52,106 nt of DNA from Methanoregula sp. (GTDB taxonomy: Archaea; Halobacteriota; Methanomicrobia; Methanomicrobiales; Methanospirillaceae): contig NZ_JAJRCG010000019.1 of assembly GCF_028679125.1 (NCBI RefSeq), positions 1-52,106 of the forward strand, given 5' to 3'. The position numbers and the translations under genes are program-made. The notes under the pieces were generated by a model, which was not told the origin of the DNA, searched no databases, and saw only the letters and a list, made by a program, of their open reading frames with translations. How positions within the stretch are numbered: position 1 is the stretch's first letter; every line of letters begins with the position of its first letter. Shown here piece after piece: positions 8,151 through 17,283 of the stretch.

Positions 8151-9284
8151 TCATGCTGTTTCCCGTAACAATCTCTTCCGGCTCCATGCCACCAGGTACG
8201 CAATCACCATCCCCACGAGGAATGCGACCGTTATCGAACTTACCACGGCAAGGATACCAATGACAACGGTGACAAGGAGGGAGTCCGACTTAAAACTGTG
8301 GCGGCCCATCTCGATCCCGACAAAGACCAGCAGGGCACCGAGAACACCCACCGCAATAATCGAGAGAACCTGCGGGGATGTGAAGAACAGGGCGAGTATC
8401 AGGAAGATCAGGCCTGCATAGACATTTGCCCCGCCGGTCCGGGCACCGTACCGGTACTGCCCGGCAAGCCCCCCGGCCCCGTGGCACATCGGGAACCCGC
8501 CAAAGGGAACGGAGGTCAGGTTCATGAGCCCGATCGTGGTCGAGAACTTCCTGGGGGGGACATCCTTCCCGAACAGGTCTTTGGTCAGCAGCGCTGTGGC
8601 CAGGATTGCGTTTGCAATGGTCAGAACAACCTGCGGGAGAACGAGCGTCGAGAGTGCCGGCATAAAGTCCGATGGCAGCGGGATGACCAGCTGGGGGGCG
8701 GGGATCAGGCTTAACGGGGGTATACCGTAGAGCAGGATTCCCCCTATCAGGCCGATGCCGATCACACAGATCGAGGAGAGGTCCGGAATCCCGCGATACC
8801 GGACCAGGAGGTAAAACCCAATGATGACCGCGATACCGATCCCAAAGAAGAACGGGTCCTTTATGATGAATCCTGCCGAGGACCGGAAGAGGAGCAGGGC
8901 AAGCCCCAGCTGGATGCCCCGCACCACGCTCTGCGGCACCCACCGTTCGATGATCGAGAAGAACCGGCCGTACCCGAGCAGGAGGAAGATCGCACCAAGG
9001 ATAAGCCCTGCAGCCGCAATCTCCCCGGCCGATATTCCTCCTACGGCACCGGCTGCGATCACCACCACGGCGATAGCCTTCATCGGCTCCAGCGGGATGG
9101 GCAGACGGTAATAGAGGCCGGTCAGGATGAACCAGATCCCAAAGAAGAGCAGGATGTAGCGGGGGTCGACGTCCGAGACAAGGGCAACCGCGAGAATGAG
9201 CGGGATGATCGTCCCGAAATCGCCCATCGATCCTGCCAGCTCCGAGAGCGAGAACGAGAGGGGGAGGGGCGGTTCCTGGGTCAT
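8151..9284 (-). CDS. MOT1-type molybdate/sulfate permease
   Basis: 377 aa with about 10-12 hydrophobic segments. Two family marks are plain: AGSMGDFGTIIPLILAVA near the N-terminus with PLEPMKAIAVVVIAAGA (about 64-80), and FGGFPMCHGAGGLAGQYRYG followed by ARTGGANVYAG (about 257-287). These define the MOT1 branch of SulP-related transporters, whose characterised plant members move molybdate. Whether this one prefers molybdate, tungstate or sulfate cannot be read from sequence, but moeA next door and FwdB nearby favour the metal oxyanions. Confidence 0.87.
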   Translation of the reverse strand: MTQEPPLPLSFSLSELAGSMGDFGTIIPLILAVALVSDVDPRYILLFFGIWFILTGLYYRLPIPLEPMKAIAVVVIAAGAVGGISAGEIAAAGLILGAIFLLLGYGRFFSIIERWVPQSVVRGIQLGLALLLFRSSAGFIIKDPFFFGIGIAVIIGFYLLVRYRGIPDLSSICVIGIGLIGGILLYGIPPLSLIPAPQLVIPLPSDFMPALSTLVLPQVVLTIANAILATALLTKDLFGKDVPPRKFSTTIGLMNLTSVPFGGFPMCHGAGGLAGQYRYGARTGGANVYAGLIFLILALFFTSPQVLSIIAVGVLGALLVFVGIEMGRHSFKSDSLLVTVVIGILAVVSSITVAFLVGMVIAYLVAWSRKRLLRETA

Positions 9285-9476
9285 GCGGGTTGCCTGGATC
9301 TATGTGGGCGGATCGGGGAATCGTTCAATTCCGCCGGGCCGGCTCCACGGGGATCTCTGAATTAGCGTAACGTGATGATAGGAATTAACCTTTTCAACGC
9401 GTGCAACAGAAAAAGACCAGAATACTATTCAATAAATTTATCTGTTTGCTGACTGTATCAGTCATTGAGATGCGCT

Positions 9477-9665
9477 ATGGTTGATATGTTCACCGATCTC
9501 CTGATCTATGCCGGTATCGGGATAATCACGTTCACTATCGGGATTATCCTCGGGTACCAGCTGCTGATAATGCATTATACCAACCGGTTCATGATCGTTG
9601 CCAGGGAATGTTCGGACGCCGATTCCGTCATCCCCATTGTGGATGAACTCTCGCGGGAGTCTTAA
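9477..9665 (+). CDS. Small single-helix membrane protein (paralogue 1)
   Basis: 62 aa from the ATG at 9477; a TTG 12 bases earlier is in frame but less likely. A hydrophobic segment (DLLIYAGIGIITFTIGIILG) is followed by YQLLIMHYTNRFMIVARE and an acidic tail. Layout and size match the next gene at 9680 (helix, then Q/H/Y-rich junction, then short cytoplasmic tail ending near P-V/I-L/V-D/A-E), so the two are diverged tandem duplicates. I do not recognise the family. Confidence 0.65.
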   Translation: MVDMFTDLLIYAGIGIITFTIGIILGYQLLIMHYTNRFMIVARECSDADSVIPIVDELSRES

Positions 9666-9669
9666 AGGA

Positions 9670-9679
9670 GGGGGAAAAT
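9670..9679 (+). promoter_or_regulatory. Strong ribosome binding site fixing the 9680 start
   Basis: AAAGGAGGGGGA begins right after the stop of the preceding small gene (about 9664-9675) and is correctly spaced from the ATG at 9680. It shows this small gene is translated from its own site in a two-gene transcript. Confidence 0.6.
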
Positions 9680-9865
9680 ATGGTAGATGTTACGAGTTAC
9701 GCATTGATCAGCATAACCTGCTTCTGTTTCGGGCTCATTGTCAGTTTCCAGATAGCGCATATCCATTACTGCCACAAGCTCACAGCGCTGGTGCGCAGGT
9801 CCATAGCCACCAAGACCATAGCGCCGGTCCTTGCCGAATACGAAGCCCACAAGTCCAAAAAATAA
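9680..9865 (+). CDS. Small single-helix membrane protein (paralogue 2)
   Basis: 61 aa. The hydrophobic segment (YALISITCFCFGLIVSFQIA) is followed by HIHYCHKLTALVRRS and a short basic tail ending KSKK. It follows its paralogue by 14 bases and has a strong Shine-Dalgarno sequence. Cys and His at the membrane interface are notable. The function is unknown. Confidence 0.7.
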   Translation: MVDVTSYALISITCFCFGLIVSFQIAHIHYCHKLTALVRRSIATKTIAPVLAEYEAHKSKK

Positions 9866-9994
9866 TTTTTCCCGGGGGTACTCCCCGACGGTCTTTTCTG
9901 AAGTTGTGCCGGGATATTCCCCGGACCCTGGCATTCCCCATCCCTGAACAGGGACGTGTTATACTCTAATACGTGCACGGCAAATAATGAGACA

Positions 9995-10783
9995 ATGCGC
10001 TGTACTGTGCTTGCCAGCGGGAGCAAGGGGAACTGTGCTGTCATCGAGGGGAGTGCCGGTGCCATTCTCATTGATGCCGGCCTGAGTGCCAAAGAGCTGA
10101 TGAGCCGGATGGCTGTTGCCGGGCTGGATGCCGGAAAGATCGATGCCGTGCTGGTCACCCACGAGCACGGCGACCATATCCGGGGGCTTGACGTGACTGC
10201 CCGGAAACTTGATGTCCCGATCTATGCAACGGAAGGAACGCTGCACGATTTTCTTGAATACCGCCGTGCATCCAAGAAGCCGCTCCTCCACCATACCTGC
10301 CGGTATAACGAGCATTTTGCAATCGGCAATTTTTCCATCGAACCCTTTGCAACCTCCCATGATGCAGCCGAGCCCTGCGGGTATATCGTCAGCGAAGGGG
10401 ACACCTGCATCGGGTACTGCACGGACACGGGCATCCTGAGCTCTGAAATGCTGGAACTCCTCCGCCCCTGTGACGGCATCGTCCTGGAGAGCAACCACTG
10501 CCCGGAGATGCTGGCAAACGGCCCGTATCCCGAGTCATTGAAACGGCGGATACGGTCGAAGAAGGGGCACCTCTCGAACAAGGCCGCTGCCGAATGTCTC
10601 CATGGGTTCGGGAAGGATGTTCCGCTCGTCATCTTAGCGCACCTGAGCGAGATCAACAATACTCCCGAGAAGGCGATGGGCAGCGCCCGCGACGGTCTTG
10701 GCCTCTTCTACGAAGAAGAGCGGGTCACGGTCGCCACCCAGTGCGGGACGAGCACCGGGTGCCGGCAGGAGATCCGGCTCTGA
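9995..10783 (+). CDS. MBL-fold metallohydrolase (YycJ/WalJ-like)
   Basis: 262 aa from MRCTVLASGSKGNCAVIE; an in-frame start 39 bases upstream only adds a non-conserved tail. Metal-binding motifs are THEHGDHIRG (HxHxDH), SHDAAEP, CTDTG and LAHLSEINN. The SGSKGN opening and the ESNHCPEML segment are typical of the YycJ/WalJ branch of the metallo-beta-lactamase fold, whose members are linked to single-strand exonuclease activity in bacteria. A DNA ligase gene follows within 85 bases, which fits a DNA-processing role (inference). Confidence 0.85.
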   Translation: MRCTVLASGSKGNCAVIEGSAGAILIDAGLSAKELMSRMAVAGLDAGKIDAVLVTHEHGDHIRGLDVTARKLDVPIYATEGTLHDFLEYRRASKKPLLHHTCRYNEHFAIGNFSIEPFATSHDAAEPCGYIVSEGDTCIGYCTDTGILSSEMLELLRPCDGIVLESNHCPEMLANGPYPESLKRRIRSKKGHLSNKAAAECLHGFGKDVPLVILAHLSEINNTPEKAMGSARDGLGLFYEEERVTVATQCGTSTGCRQEIRL

Positions 10784-10866
10784 CCGGGTGACCCCGGTAC
10801 CTCCCGCTATCCCTGATATCAAAACGTTAATCCACATCCCAAGTAAGATCTCACACGAGAAACACC

Positions 10867-12519
10867 ATGCTCTTCCTGGATTTTGCACGGACCTGCGAGC
10901 AGCTGGAGAAGACCGCCGGCCGGCTCGATATGATCGAGATCATCAGCCGCGTGCTTCCGGGACTTTCTGATGAGGAACTGCCGGTCTTTGTCCGGTTTGT
11001 AATGGGAAGGATTTTCCCGGACTGGAACTCCCGTAAACTGGGCATCGGCCCCAATATCCTCTATGATGCGATCCGGAGTGTTGCCGGCGTCAAAAAAGCG
11101 GTCGTGATCGATCGTCTGAATAAATCCGGGGATATTGGCGGGACGGTTGAAGAACTTCTTGCCGTAAAAACCCAGATGTCCTTTTCGCACAATGACCTCG
11201 GACTCCTTGAAGTCTACAACCAACTGGTCAGCATATCAGCAAAGGAAGGGGAGGCATCCCAGCGGGAGAAGATGCGCACCGCGATGCTACTTCTCGGTGA
11301 TGCCCGGCCCCTCGAAGGGCGGTACCTTGCCCGGATCATGCTCGAAGAACTCCGGATCGGGGTCGGGGAGGGCAGCGTGCGGGAAGCGATCGCGAAGGCC
11401 TTCAACGTGGACTCCGCGCTCGTGGAGCACGCGATGCAGGCGCTCAACGATATGGGAGAGGTTGCACGGCTCGCCAAAGTGGGGCCTGATGCCCTAAAGC
11501 AGGTCAGTATCACGCCGTTCCACCCGGTCCGGATGATGCTCGCCCAGCAGGGCTCCATCGCCGACATGATCGGGGAGCACGGGGAACTCGCTGCCGAGTT
11601 CAAGTATGACGGATCCCGGTTCCAGTTCCACAAGAAAGGCAACTGGGCCCGACTCTACTCCCGCCGGCTGGAGGATGTGACCGCGGCCCTGCCGGACGTG
11701 ATAGAGCAACTGATGAGCGCCACCGACCACGACGTGATCCTGGACGGGGAAGTGATCGCGATCAAGGGCGGGAAACCGATGCCGTTCCAGTCCGTGCTCC
11801 GCCGTCTCCGCCGCAAGCATGATATTGCCGAGGCCAAGGAGGCGATCGAGATGGTCCCCAATGTCTTCGACATCCTCTACCTTGACGGCGAGACCCTGAT
11901 CGACCTGCCCTTCTCAGAGCGACGGAAAAAACTCGTGGACGTGGTGACGATGTTCATCGCCCCGCAGACCACGAGCAGCGATCAGGCCGCTATCGAGACG
12001 GTGTACGAGAATGCCCTTGCTGCCGGCCACGAGGGGATCATGATCAAGGTCCCCGCATCACCCTACACGCCCGGCCAGCGGGGGAAGAACTGGATCAAGA
12101 TCAAGCCGGAAGTCGACACCCTCGACCTTGCGGTGGTAGGGGCTGAGTGGGGCGAAGGGAAGCGGGCAGGTGTCTTCGGCTCGTTCCTTGTGGCCTGCCA
12201 GGACCAGGGCCGGCTCATCACCCTGAGCCGGGTAGCCACCGGGTTCTCGGAGGAGCAGCTCGCGGAAGTGTACGAGATGCTCAAGGAGAGCGTGATCAAA
12301 AAGACCGGCAAGGAAGTGACATTCGAACCCTCGCTCGTCATCGAGGTAGGGTACGCGGAACTCCAGGCCAGCACCACGTACGAGGCAGGGTTTGCCCTCC
12401 GCTTCCCCCGGTTCATCCGGATCCGGGACGACAAGGATCTCGCAGACATCGAGACCATCGAGGGCATCCGGGCCAGGTACCAGCGGCAGGCAAACTCCAC
12501 GCGGGCTTATCAGGACTGA
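10867..12519 (+). CDS. lig: ATP-dependent DNA ligase
   Basis: 550 aa, standard archaeal/eukaryal type length. The N-terminal DNA-binding domain is about 1-215. The adenylation motif [15 protein letters not shown] has the catalytic lysine at residue 246. Later motifs are [45 protein letters not shown] and NWIKIKPEV, followed by an OB-fold C-terminus. It seals nicks in replication and repair. It is probably in one unit with the MBL-fold gene upstream. Confidence 0.95.
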   Translation: MLFLDFARTCEQLEKTAGRLDMIEIISRVLPGLSDEELPVFVRFVMGRIFPDWNSRKLGIGPNILYDAIRSVAGVKKAVVIDRLNKSGDIGGTVEELLAVKTQMSFSHNDLGLLEVYNQLVSISAKEGEASQREKMRTAMLLLGDARPLEGRYLARIMLEELRIGVGEGSVREAIAKAFNVDSALVEHAMQALNDMGEVARLAKVGPDALKQVSITPFHPVRMMLAQQGSIADMIGEHGELAAEFKYDGSRFQFHKKGNWARLYSRRLEDVTAALPDVIEQLMSATDHDVILDGEVIAIKGGKPMPFQSVLRRLRRKHDIAEAKEAIEMVPNVFDILYLDGETLIDLPFSERRKKLVDVVTMFIAPQTTSSDQAAIETVYENALAAGHEGIMIKVPASPYTPGQRGKNWIKIKPEVDTLDLAVVGAEWGEGKRAGVFGSFLVACQDQGRLITLSRVATGFSEEQLAEVYEMLKESVIKKTGKEVTFEPSLVIEVGYAELQASTTYEAGFALRFPRFIRIRDDKDLADIETIEGIRARYQRQANSTRAYQD

Positions 12520-12587
12520 TCGGAGATTGTTCACTGGCAACACGAAACCTCCTGATTTATTTTGATTTGCATATAATCAAGAGTGAA

Positions 12588-13343
12588 ATGAAAACATGGC
12601 ACTTGGTATTCCTGATTATTGTTCTCCTTGTTGCGACCGGGTGTGTAAGCCAGCCAGTTGTTCCGGAAAAACCGATTGGAAAAGGGTTTCTGGACCTATG
12701 CATGTCCGATCCGACAAATGCCGGATATTGGCAGCATGCCGGAGTGGACCTAGGGGACACTCCCACAGAGAATGAAAATGAGAGGAGCCGAAGTGTAGTC
12801 GGATGGTTCCCCGCCTGTTCAAACACAACAGTCACCATCTGGGAAAAAACCGGATATGGTGCTGATGAGTGGTATCGTGTCACGCTCCGGACGAACGATG
12901 GAAGATCCAATACGGGATGGTTACCTGCCAGTCACATTCTGTTGACTTCAAACGAGACAGGAACCGAATGGAGTGAAAACTATTCTGCACTTGTCGGCTC
13001 ATGGGACCAGACACAACGGGGAAACGGTGCAAGGATCTGGTATGAATTCAATACTGACGGGACGTTCACCTTCAACTATGACATGATGGGGAACAGGGAC
13101 AATATGCGGGATAAAGGCAGCTGGACATACCTGGGAAATAACTCCTGGAGCCTGATCTCCAATGTATCCGCTGACCACGGAAACACGTACATATCCTTGG
13201 ATCAAGGAGGTAAATCGTTTAAATCCGGATTCATCTATTCATCTCAGGTAAACTTAACCCGCAGGGTTGATTCACCGGATTCCGGAACCGCATACTCGTT
13301 TGATCCCGCAGTTACACGGGAACTCGTTTATAGTCAGGCGTGA
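12588..13343 (+). CDS. Lipoprotein of unknown function
   Basis: 251 aa. It begins MKTWHLVFLIIVLLVATGC, with a lipobox-like LVATGC, so it should be exported and anchored by the cysteine at about residue 19. The mature part has an SH3-like look in the first half (WEKTGYGADEWYRVTLR, TGWLPASHI). A lipocalin-like or DUF-type second half follows (LVGSWDQTQRGNGARIWYEF, then KGSWTYLGNNSW), as in proteins that report how a value differs from a reference state. It is lower in GC than its neighbours. A long in-frame extension upstream lies over the ligase gene and is not used. Confidence 0.75.
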   Translation: MKTWHLVFLIIVLLVATGCVSQPVVPEKPIGKGFLDLCMSDPTNAGYWQHAGVDLGDTPTENENERSRSVVGWFPACSNTTVTIWEKTGYGADEWYRVTLRTNDGRSNTGWLPASHILLTSNETGTEWSENYSALVGSWDQTQRGNGARIWYEFNTDGTFTFNYDMMGNRDNMRDKGSWTYLGNNSWSLISNVSADHGNTYISLDQGGKSFKSGFIYSSQVNLTRRVDSPDSGTAYSFDPAVTRELVYSQA

Positions 13344-13354
13344 TTTCCGGAGTA

Positions 13355-14506
13355 TCAGAACGAAAAGAGCGTCCGCTGAGTGCGCAGCTCGGGGATCAGC
13401 GTGCTGTGGGCAACCCAGGCACCCGACCCGGTAACCGCAACAGCCCGGGCAACCGCGGCGTCCAGCGTGGGACACGCGAGCGATGGCCCCTGCATGGCTT
13501 TCCGGGTGGCCTCCCGGATCACCCACGTCCCCAGAGGCGCCCAGTACTCGCTCGAGACATGCCGCACCACGATCACCCGGGCAGAACGGCGGATGCTCAT
13601 GAGGTACTCACAGACCCCGAGCCGGGCAGAGTAGTAGGCACCGGTGATGGGAGAATACCCCTTCTTCGTCATCCCCTCCCGGTCCTGCACGATCACGTCC
13701 TCCTCCCCGCCCCAGAGCGTGTGCTTCCCCCAGACCTCGATCATCTCGAACTTCCAGTCGCCCGGCACGAGGATGCAGGTGATCCGGTTTCCGTAGATCT
13801 CTCCGGAGAATACGAGGATCTCCTCAACAGACGGGAAACGGGCGATCTCCTTTTTGAGATTGATCGAGAGGGTATCATCCACTGCCGTGATCGCCCACCG
13901 GGTGGGAACGAACTTCCGCTTCCGGCCAAGGAGCCCTGCGGTCATCAGTTTCGAGATCTGGTACACGTCAACCGAGGAGTCACTGAGCGCAACGCAGGCA
14001 TCGGTTGCGGCAAGGTCCGTATCGGAGGTGATCTTATCCACAACCCGATCAACCCGGGCGTTCCCGATCACATCCATGGTCTTCACGGAGCCGGTCATCC
14101 CCACCGGTGCAACCGTACCGTCAAAACTTAAGGAGAACGAGACCGGCCGCTCGAAGGCCACATCCACATCGAGCGGCACCGTGGAGAGCGCGATCTCCTG
14201 AAGGCCATCCGCTACGGAAGAGAGTGTTGAACTCCCCCGGAGGGTGCGGGCGCGGATGCCCACGATCTCGTCCATGCCCAGGTTGCGGCGGAGCCAGTCC
14301 GGGGGATTGTCGGAGTCGTTGATCAGAAGGGGTCCCCCGTGCACATCGGGATACCCGAAACTCCCGATGAAGACCGAGGGGGAGCTTCCCTGGTAACTGC
14401 TCGACGGTTTCTGGAGCGCGGATGCCTGGGCATGGAACCGGCTCATGATCGGGCAGCGGGGAAGCCCGCAGAGACCCTTTCCCTTGCACTCCACGCACCG
14501 CATCAT
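13355..14506 (-). CDS. nreA: Archaeal DNA repair protein NreA
   Basis: 383 aa. The N-terminus has four cysteines in the Nre zinc-finger arrangement (C4, C7, C13, C18: MMRCVECKGKGLCGLPRCP). The body has FIGSFGYPDVHGGPL and LGRKRKFVPTRWAITAVDD, both typical of NreA. The last residues, RTQRTLFSF, fit a PCNA-interacting PIP motif (Q-x-x-L-x-x-F). NreA is known in haloarchaea to act with PCNA in DNA damage repair. It is the third gene of a minus-strand run after the glycosyltransferase and zinc-ribbon genes. Confidence 0.88.
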   Translation of the reverse strand: MMRCVECKGKGLCGLPRCPIMSRFHAQASALQKPSSSYQGSSPSVFIGSFGYPDVHGGPLLINDSDNPPDWLRRNLGMDEIVGIRARTLRGSSTLSSVADGLQEIALSTVPLDVDVAFERPVSFSLSFDGTVAPVGMTGSVKTMDVIGNARVDRVVDKITSDTDLAATDACVALSDSSVDVYQISKLMTAGLLGRKRKFVPTRWAITAVDDTLSINLKKEIARFPSVEEILVFSGEIYGNRITCILVPGDWKFEMIEVWGKHTLWGGEEDVIVQDREGMTKKGYSPITGAYYSARLGVCEYLMSIRRSARVIVVRHVSSEYWAPLGTWVIREATRKAMQGPSLACPTLDAAVARAVAVTGSGAWVAHSTLIPELRTQRTLFSF

Positions 14507-14539
14507 CGGGGGAGCACCTTCACGGGGACCTGCCCGCCA

Positions 14540-14869
14540 TCATTCGGGGAGGTACGGGTCATGGTGCAGGGACGGAAGGGTGGTAACGGTAGTGACATGC
14601 GGGGAATCCGGGTGAGCAGCCGGCGTAACATTCACGAACCGGCTCTCGAATTCAGCAAAGGAGACCCGCCACCCCACATCAAACCGGGCTCCGCACTCCG
14701 GGCAGATGAGGATCACCCGGTACACCTCGCGGGTGGACTTGATCGGGTTGTCCTTATCCGCGTTCATCCCGAGAAACGAGGTATGGAACCCCCGTTTGTA
14801 CCCGCAGGCCGGGCAGGTATGGAATTCCACTCCTGCCTTGATGTGGGTGATCTCACCGGATGTTGTCAT
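14540..14869 (-). CDS. Zinc-ribbon protein
   Basis: 109 aa. Two CxxC knuckles (HTCPACGYKRG at about 18-28 and ILICPECGARFDVG at about 53-66) should hold one zinc. The C-terminal third is low in complexity and rich in T, H and P. The start overlaps the end of the glycosyltransferase gene by 17 bases, and nreA follows 33 bases downstream. No enzymatic motif is visible, so it may be a nucleic-acid or protein-binding adaptor. Confidence 0.75.
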   Translation of the reverse strand: MTTSGEITHIKAGVEFHTCPACGYKRGFHTSFLGMNADKDNPIKSTREVYRVILICPECGARFDVGWRVSFAEFESRFVNVTPAAHPDSPHVTTVTTLPSLHHDPYLPE

Positions 14870-16043
14870 ATAAATTCCTGAAATTCGTCCTGAAATTATT
14901 CCTGAAATTCCTGATGCTGCTCAGACGGGAGGCCCAGATGGAGCGGAACCCGTCTTCCGCAACAGAGATGATGATTTCGGATGCATTCTGCCGCCCGTTG
15001 ATCTCCGCGTGGGAGGCCCGGAACGGCCGCGGGACAATCTTCATGGCCTCGGCGATCTTCTGCTCCATGATCTCGGGGGTGAGATGCCGCCCGTCAACGG
15101 AAGTCCCTGCCCCCATGCTCTCGATCTTCCGGGCATTATTCTGCTGTTCGGGATGGCCCGGGTCCATGATAAGCAGGATCGGTTTCTCGAAGATCAGGGC
15201 CTCGTGCAGGGTGGTGAGCCCCCCGTGCACGATGGCTATCCGTGCCGAGGCAAGATGCTCGTAGAGGTTGGGAACGTACCCGTGGGAATGGTAATTGTCC
15301 GACGACTCCGGCAGCGCCGGACCGGTATAGAAGACATCGAAGAGGAGGTCTTTTCTCCGGTCGGCAAGGTCTTTGAGCATCCGGTACATCGGGAGCTTGT
15401 AGGGTTCCCCGCCAAAACTGGTGAAGATGGTCCTGTTGTCAAACGCGTACCGTTCCGGGTCAAAGCGGTTGAGCGGGCCGGTGAGGCAGTACCGGTCATT
15501 TTCATGCTGGGGGAAATGGACATTGTACTCGCTGACGGTGTCAGGTGCCGGGTAATCGGGGATGATCACCCTGCGGGCAAAGCGCAGGTAGCGGCGGATG
15601 AGGACATTGAGGATCTTCCAGACAATGGTGGTCGTGCCGTTTGGCCCGTTGAAATGGGTCTGGTTCGTGATAAAGACCACAGGCGCCCGCGCCAGCCGTG
15701 CCCCGGTGACACCGGCATACATCGTGTCGCAGACAACGCAGTCAAAACCATACTTCCGGACGAGTTTCTTGACATCGAGGCCCGACCGCATGAGGTTGAA
15801 GAAAAGGGTCTTTGAGTTCCACAGGGTCTTATTCAGGCTGAAGAACCCATCCGTTCCCTCGAGGCAGACCTCCCGGTGGATCCGGTGCAGGTCCGTGCAT
15901 CCGTGCTGGTCCATGAAATCATACGACTTGCCGTACCCGGCATAATGGATCGTATGCCCCTGCTGCTGCATATACTGCCCAAGGTGGAGACAACGGGAGG
16001 CATGCCCGAGTCCCTCACCACAGACAACGAAAAGGATCTTCAT
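14853..16043 (-). CDS. GT-B family glycosyltransferase
   Basis: 396 aa from MKILFVVCGEGLGHASRCLH; a 33-residue upstream extension is unlikely. It is of the MurG/GT28-like kind that transfers a sugar from a nucleotide sugar. The N-terminal acceptor domain has GEGLGHASR. The C-terminal donor domain has FTSFGGEPYKLP, then IVHGGLTTLHEALIFEKPIL and DPGHPEQQNNARK. The last 20 residues repeat N-F-R (RNFRNNFRTNFRNL), matching a short direct DNA repeat (CTGAAATT) at about 14878-14912. That tail looks like a recent repeat expansion and overlaps the next gene. Confidence 0.85.
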   Translation of the reverse strand: MKILFVVCGEGLGHASRCLHLGQYMQQQGHTIHYAGYGKSYDFMDQHGCTDLHRIHREVCLEGTDGFFSLNKTLWNSKTLFFNLMRSGLDVKKLVRKYGFDCVVCDTMYAGVTGARLARAPVVFITNQTHFNGPNGTTTIVWKILNVLIRRYLRFARRVIIPDYPAPDTVSEYNVHFPQHENDRYCLTGPLNRFDPERYAFDNRTIFTSFGGEPYKLPMYRMLKDLADRRKDLLFDVFYTGPALPESSDNYHSHGYVPNLYEHLASARIAIVHGGLTTLHEALIFEKPILLIMDPGHPEQQNNARKIESMGAGTSVDGRHLTPEIMEQKIAEAMKIVPRPFRASHAEINGRQNASEIIISVAEDGFRSIWASRLSSIRNFRNNFRTNFRNLYDNIR

Positions 16044-16083
16044 TCGCGTTCTTGCAGAAGGGTTTGTTCTGATGACAGATGAA

Positions 16084-16284
16084 TTATGGTGTCTCTCCAC
16101 CGGGCTCTTCGGGAATGAGGACCCATGCAACGAGATAGACAATAATGCCGGTCCCCAGGGAGAGGAGCGTGAGGGCGACCCAGATCAGGCGGATAACCGT
16201 GGGGTCGGTGTCGAGATGTGCACCAATGCCGGCACAGACGCCCCCGAGCATGCGTCCATCCTTTGGGCGGAACAGCCGTTTCAT
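16084..16284 (-). CDS. PspC-domain membrane protein
   Basis: 66 aa, essentially a single PspC domain. It has RPKDGRMLGGVCAGIGAHLD, then DPTVIRLIWVALTLLSLGTG and IIVYLVAWVLIPEE. PspC proteins take part in envelope-stress responses in bacteria, and the archaeal role is unclear. The start at 16284 is set by the conserved beginning MKRLFRPKDGR. Confidence 0.87.
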   Translation of the reverse strand: MKRLFRPKDGRMLGGVCAGIGAHLDTDPTVIRLIWVALTLLSLGTGIIVYLVAWVLIPEEPGGETP

Positions 16285-16387
16285 GTACAGATTTAAGCCA
16301 GTGCAGGAGATAAGCCTCACCCCGATCACCCGGGTGCACGGGCAGAACCTTTTTTTCCCCGCCACCCAAGAATGATCAGATACGACC

Positions 16388-16882
16388 ATGACAGGTACAG
16401 AACAGACAACCGGTGTCGCAACATTTGGCGCCGGTTGTTTCTGGGGTGTGGAGGAAGCGTTCCGGACCGTGGACGGTGTACTGGGAACTGCGGCGGGATA
16501 TATGGGGGGCTTCACCAGGAATCCCCGGTACGAACAGGTCTGCACGGGCGGGACCGGGCACGCGGAAGTGGTGCAGGTCACCTTCGACCCCAAAAAGGTC
16601 AGCTATTCCCAACTCCTCGACATCTTCTGGTCGATCCATGATCCCACGCAGCTCAACCGGCAGGGACCGGACACCGGGCCGAACTACCGGTCGGTGATCT
16701 TCTACCATGACCCGGAGCAGGGAGCGATGGCGCGGAGATCAAAGGCGGATATTGAAACCTCGGGGCGCTACGGGTTTGGCAAGATAGTCACGCTCATCCA
16801 GCCGGCCGGCCCGTTCTACCCGGCCGAGGAGCACCACCAGCGGTACTTTGCCAAGCATGGCGGCAGTTGCTGCCGCCGCTGA
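16388..16882 (+). CDS. msrA: Peptide methionine sulfoxide reductase MsrA
   Basis: 164 aa. The catalytic motif [12 protein letters not shown] (about 14-25) has Cys in GCFWG. The substrate region has [35 protein letters not shown] and [10 protein letters not shown]. The C-terminal GGSCCRR could supply the resolving cysteine. It reduces the S-epimer of methionine sulfoxide, which is relevant to oxygen exposure in an anaerobe. It is a single gene with a T-rich stretch before it. Confidence 0.94.
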   Translation: MTGTEQTTGVATFGAGCFWGVEEAFRTVDGVLGTAAGYMGGFTRNPRYEQVCTGGTGHAEVVQVTFDPKKVSYSQLLDIFWSIHDPTQLNRQGPDTGPNYRSVIFYHDPEQGAMARRSKADIETSGRYGFGKIVTLIQPAGPFYPAEEHHQRYFAKHGGSCCRR

Positions 16883-16927
16883 CCTGAAACACATTATTTA
16901 TCAGCAGGGCCGGGCTACCATCGTACC

Positions 16928-17182
16928 ATGGATATCTCTGGAACCATCCAGCTTGTCGCAACCCTCATTGAGGTTATTATCGCTGTTGTTGCTGTCCTGA
17001 TCGCGGTACAGAAGAAGAAATTCTATGGCTGGTTCATTGCCATCACGTTTGCGCTCTTCGTGCTCTTTGATATAGCCCGCATCTTTGCGCTGGAAGTGTC
17101 GGCCGAACGGCACGCACTGGTGCTCCTTGTCGCATGCATATCGATGCTCTGCGCAGGGTGGCTGATGTGGAAAGAGAAGTAG
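16928..17182 (+). CDS. Three-helix membrane protein, tandem copy 1
   Basis: 84 aa. Hydrophobic segments are at about 5-27 (IQLVATLIEVIIAVVAVLIA), 33-52 (GWFIAITFALFVLFDIARIF) and 62-80. About 60% identity by eye to the next gene (17284), with the same length and the same start context (GTACCATGGA), marks a tandem duplication. Invariant features are MD-SGTIQ at the start, ARIFALEVS in the middle and MLWKE-like ends. I do not recognise the family. Confidence 0.75.
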   Translation: MDISGTIQLVATLIEVIIAVVAVLIAVQKKKFYGWFIAITFALFVLFDIARIFALEVSAERHALVLLVACISMLCAGWLMWKEK

Positions 17183-17283
17183 GCGGGAAGTGGGCAGTTC
17201 CCGCTGCACTACCTGGTCCCCGGTACAGGGTTCCGGACAAGAATTCGCATTGTTTATCAACCACGCCGGGATAAATGCGTACC

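Noticed and set aside
12147..12587. N-terminal extension of the lipoprotein gene into the ligase gene
   Set aside because: The extension lies over ligase coding sequence; the lipobox start at 12588 is the natural one.
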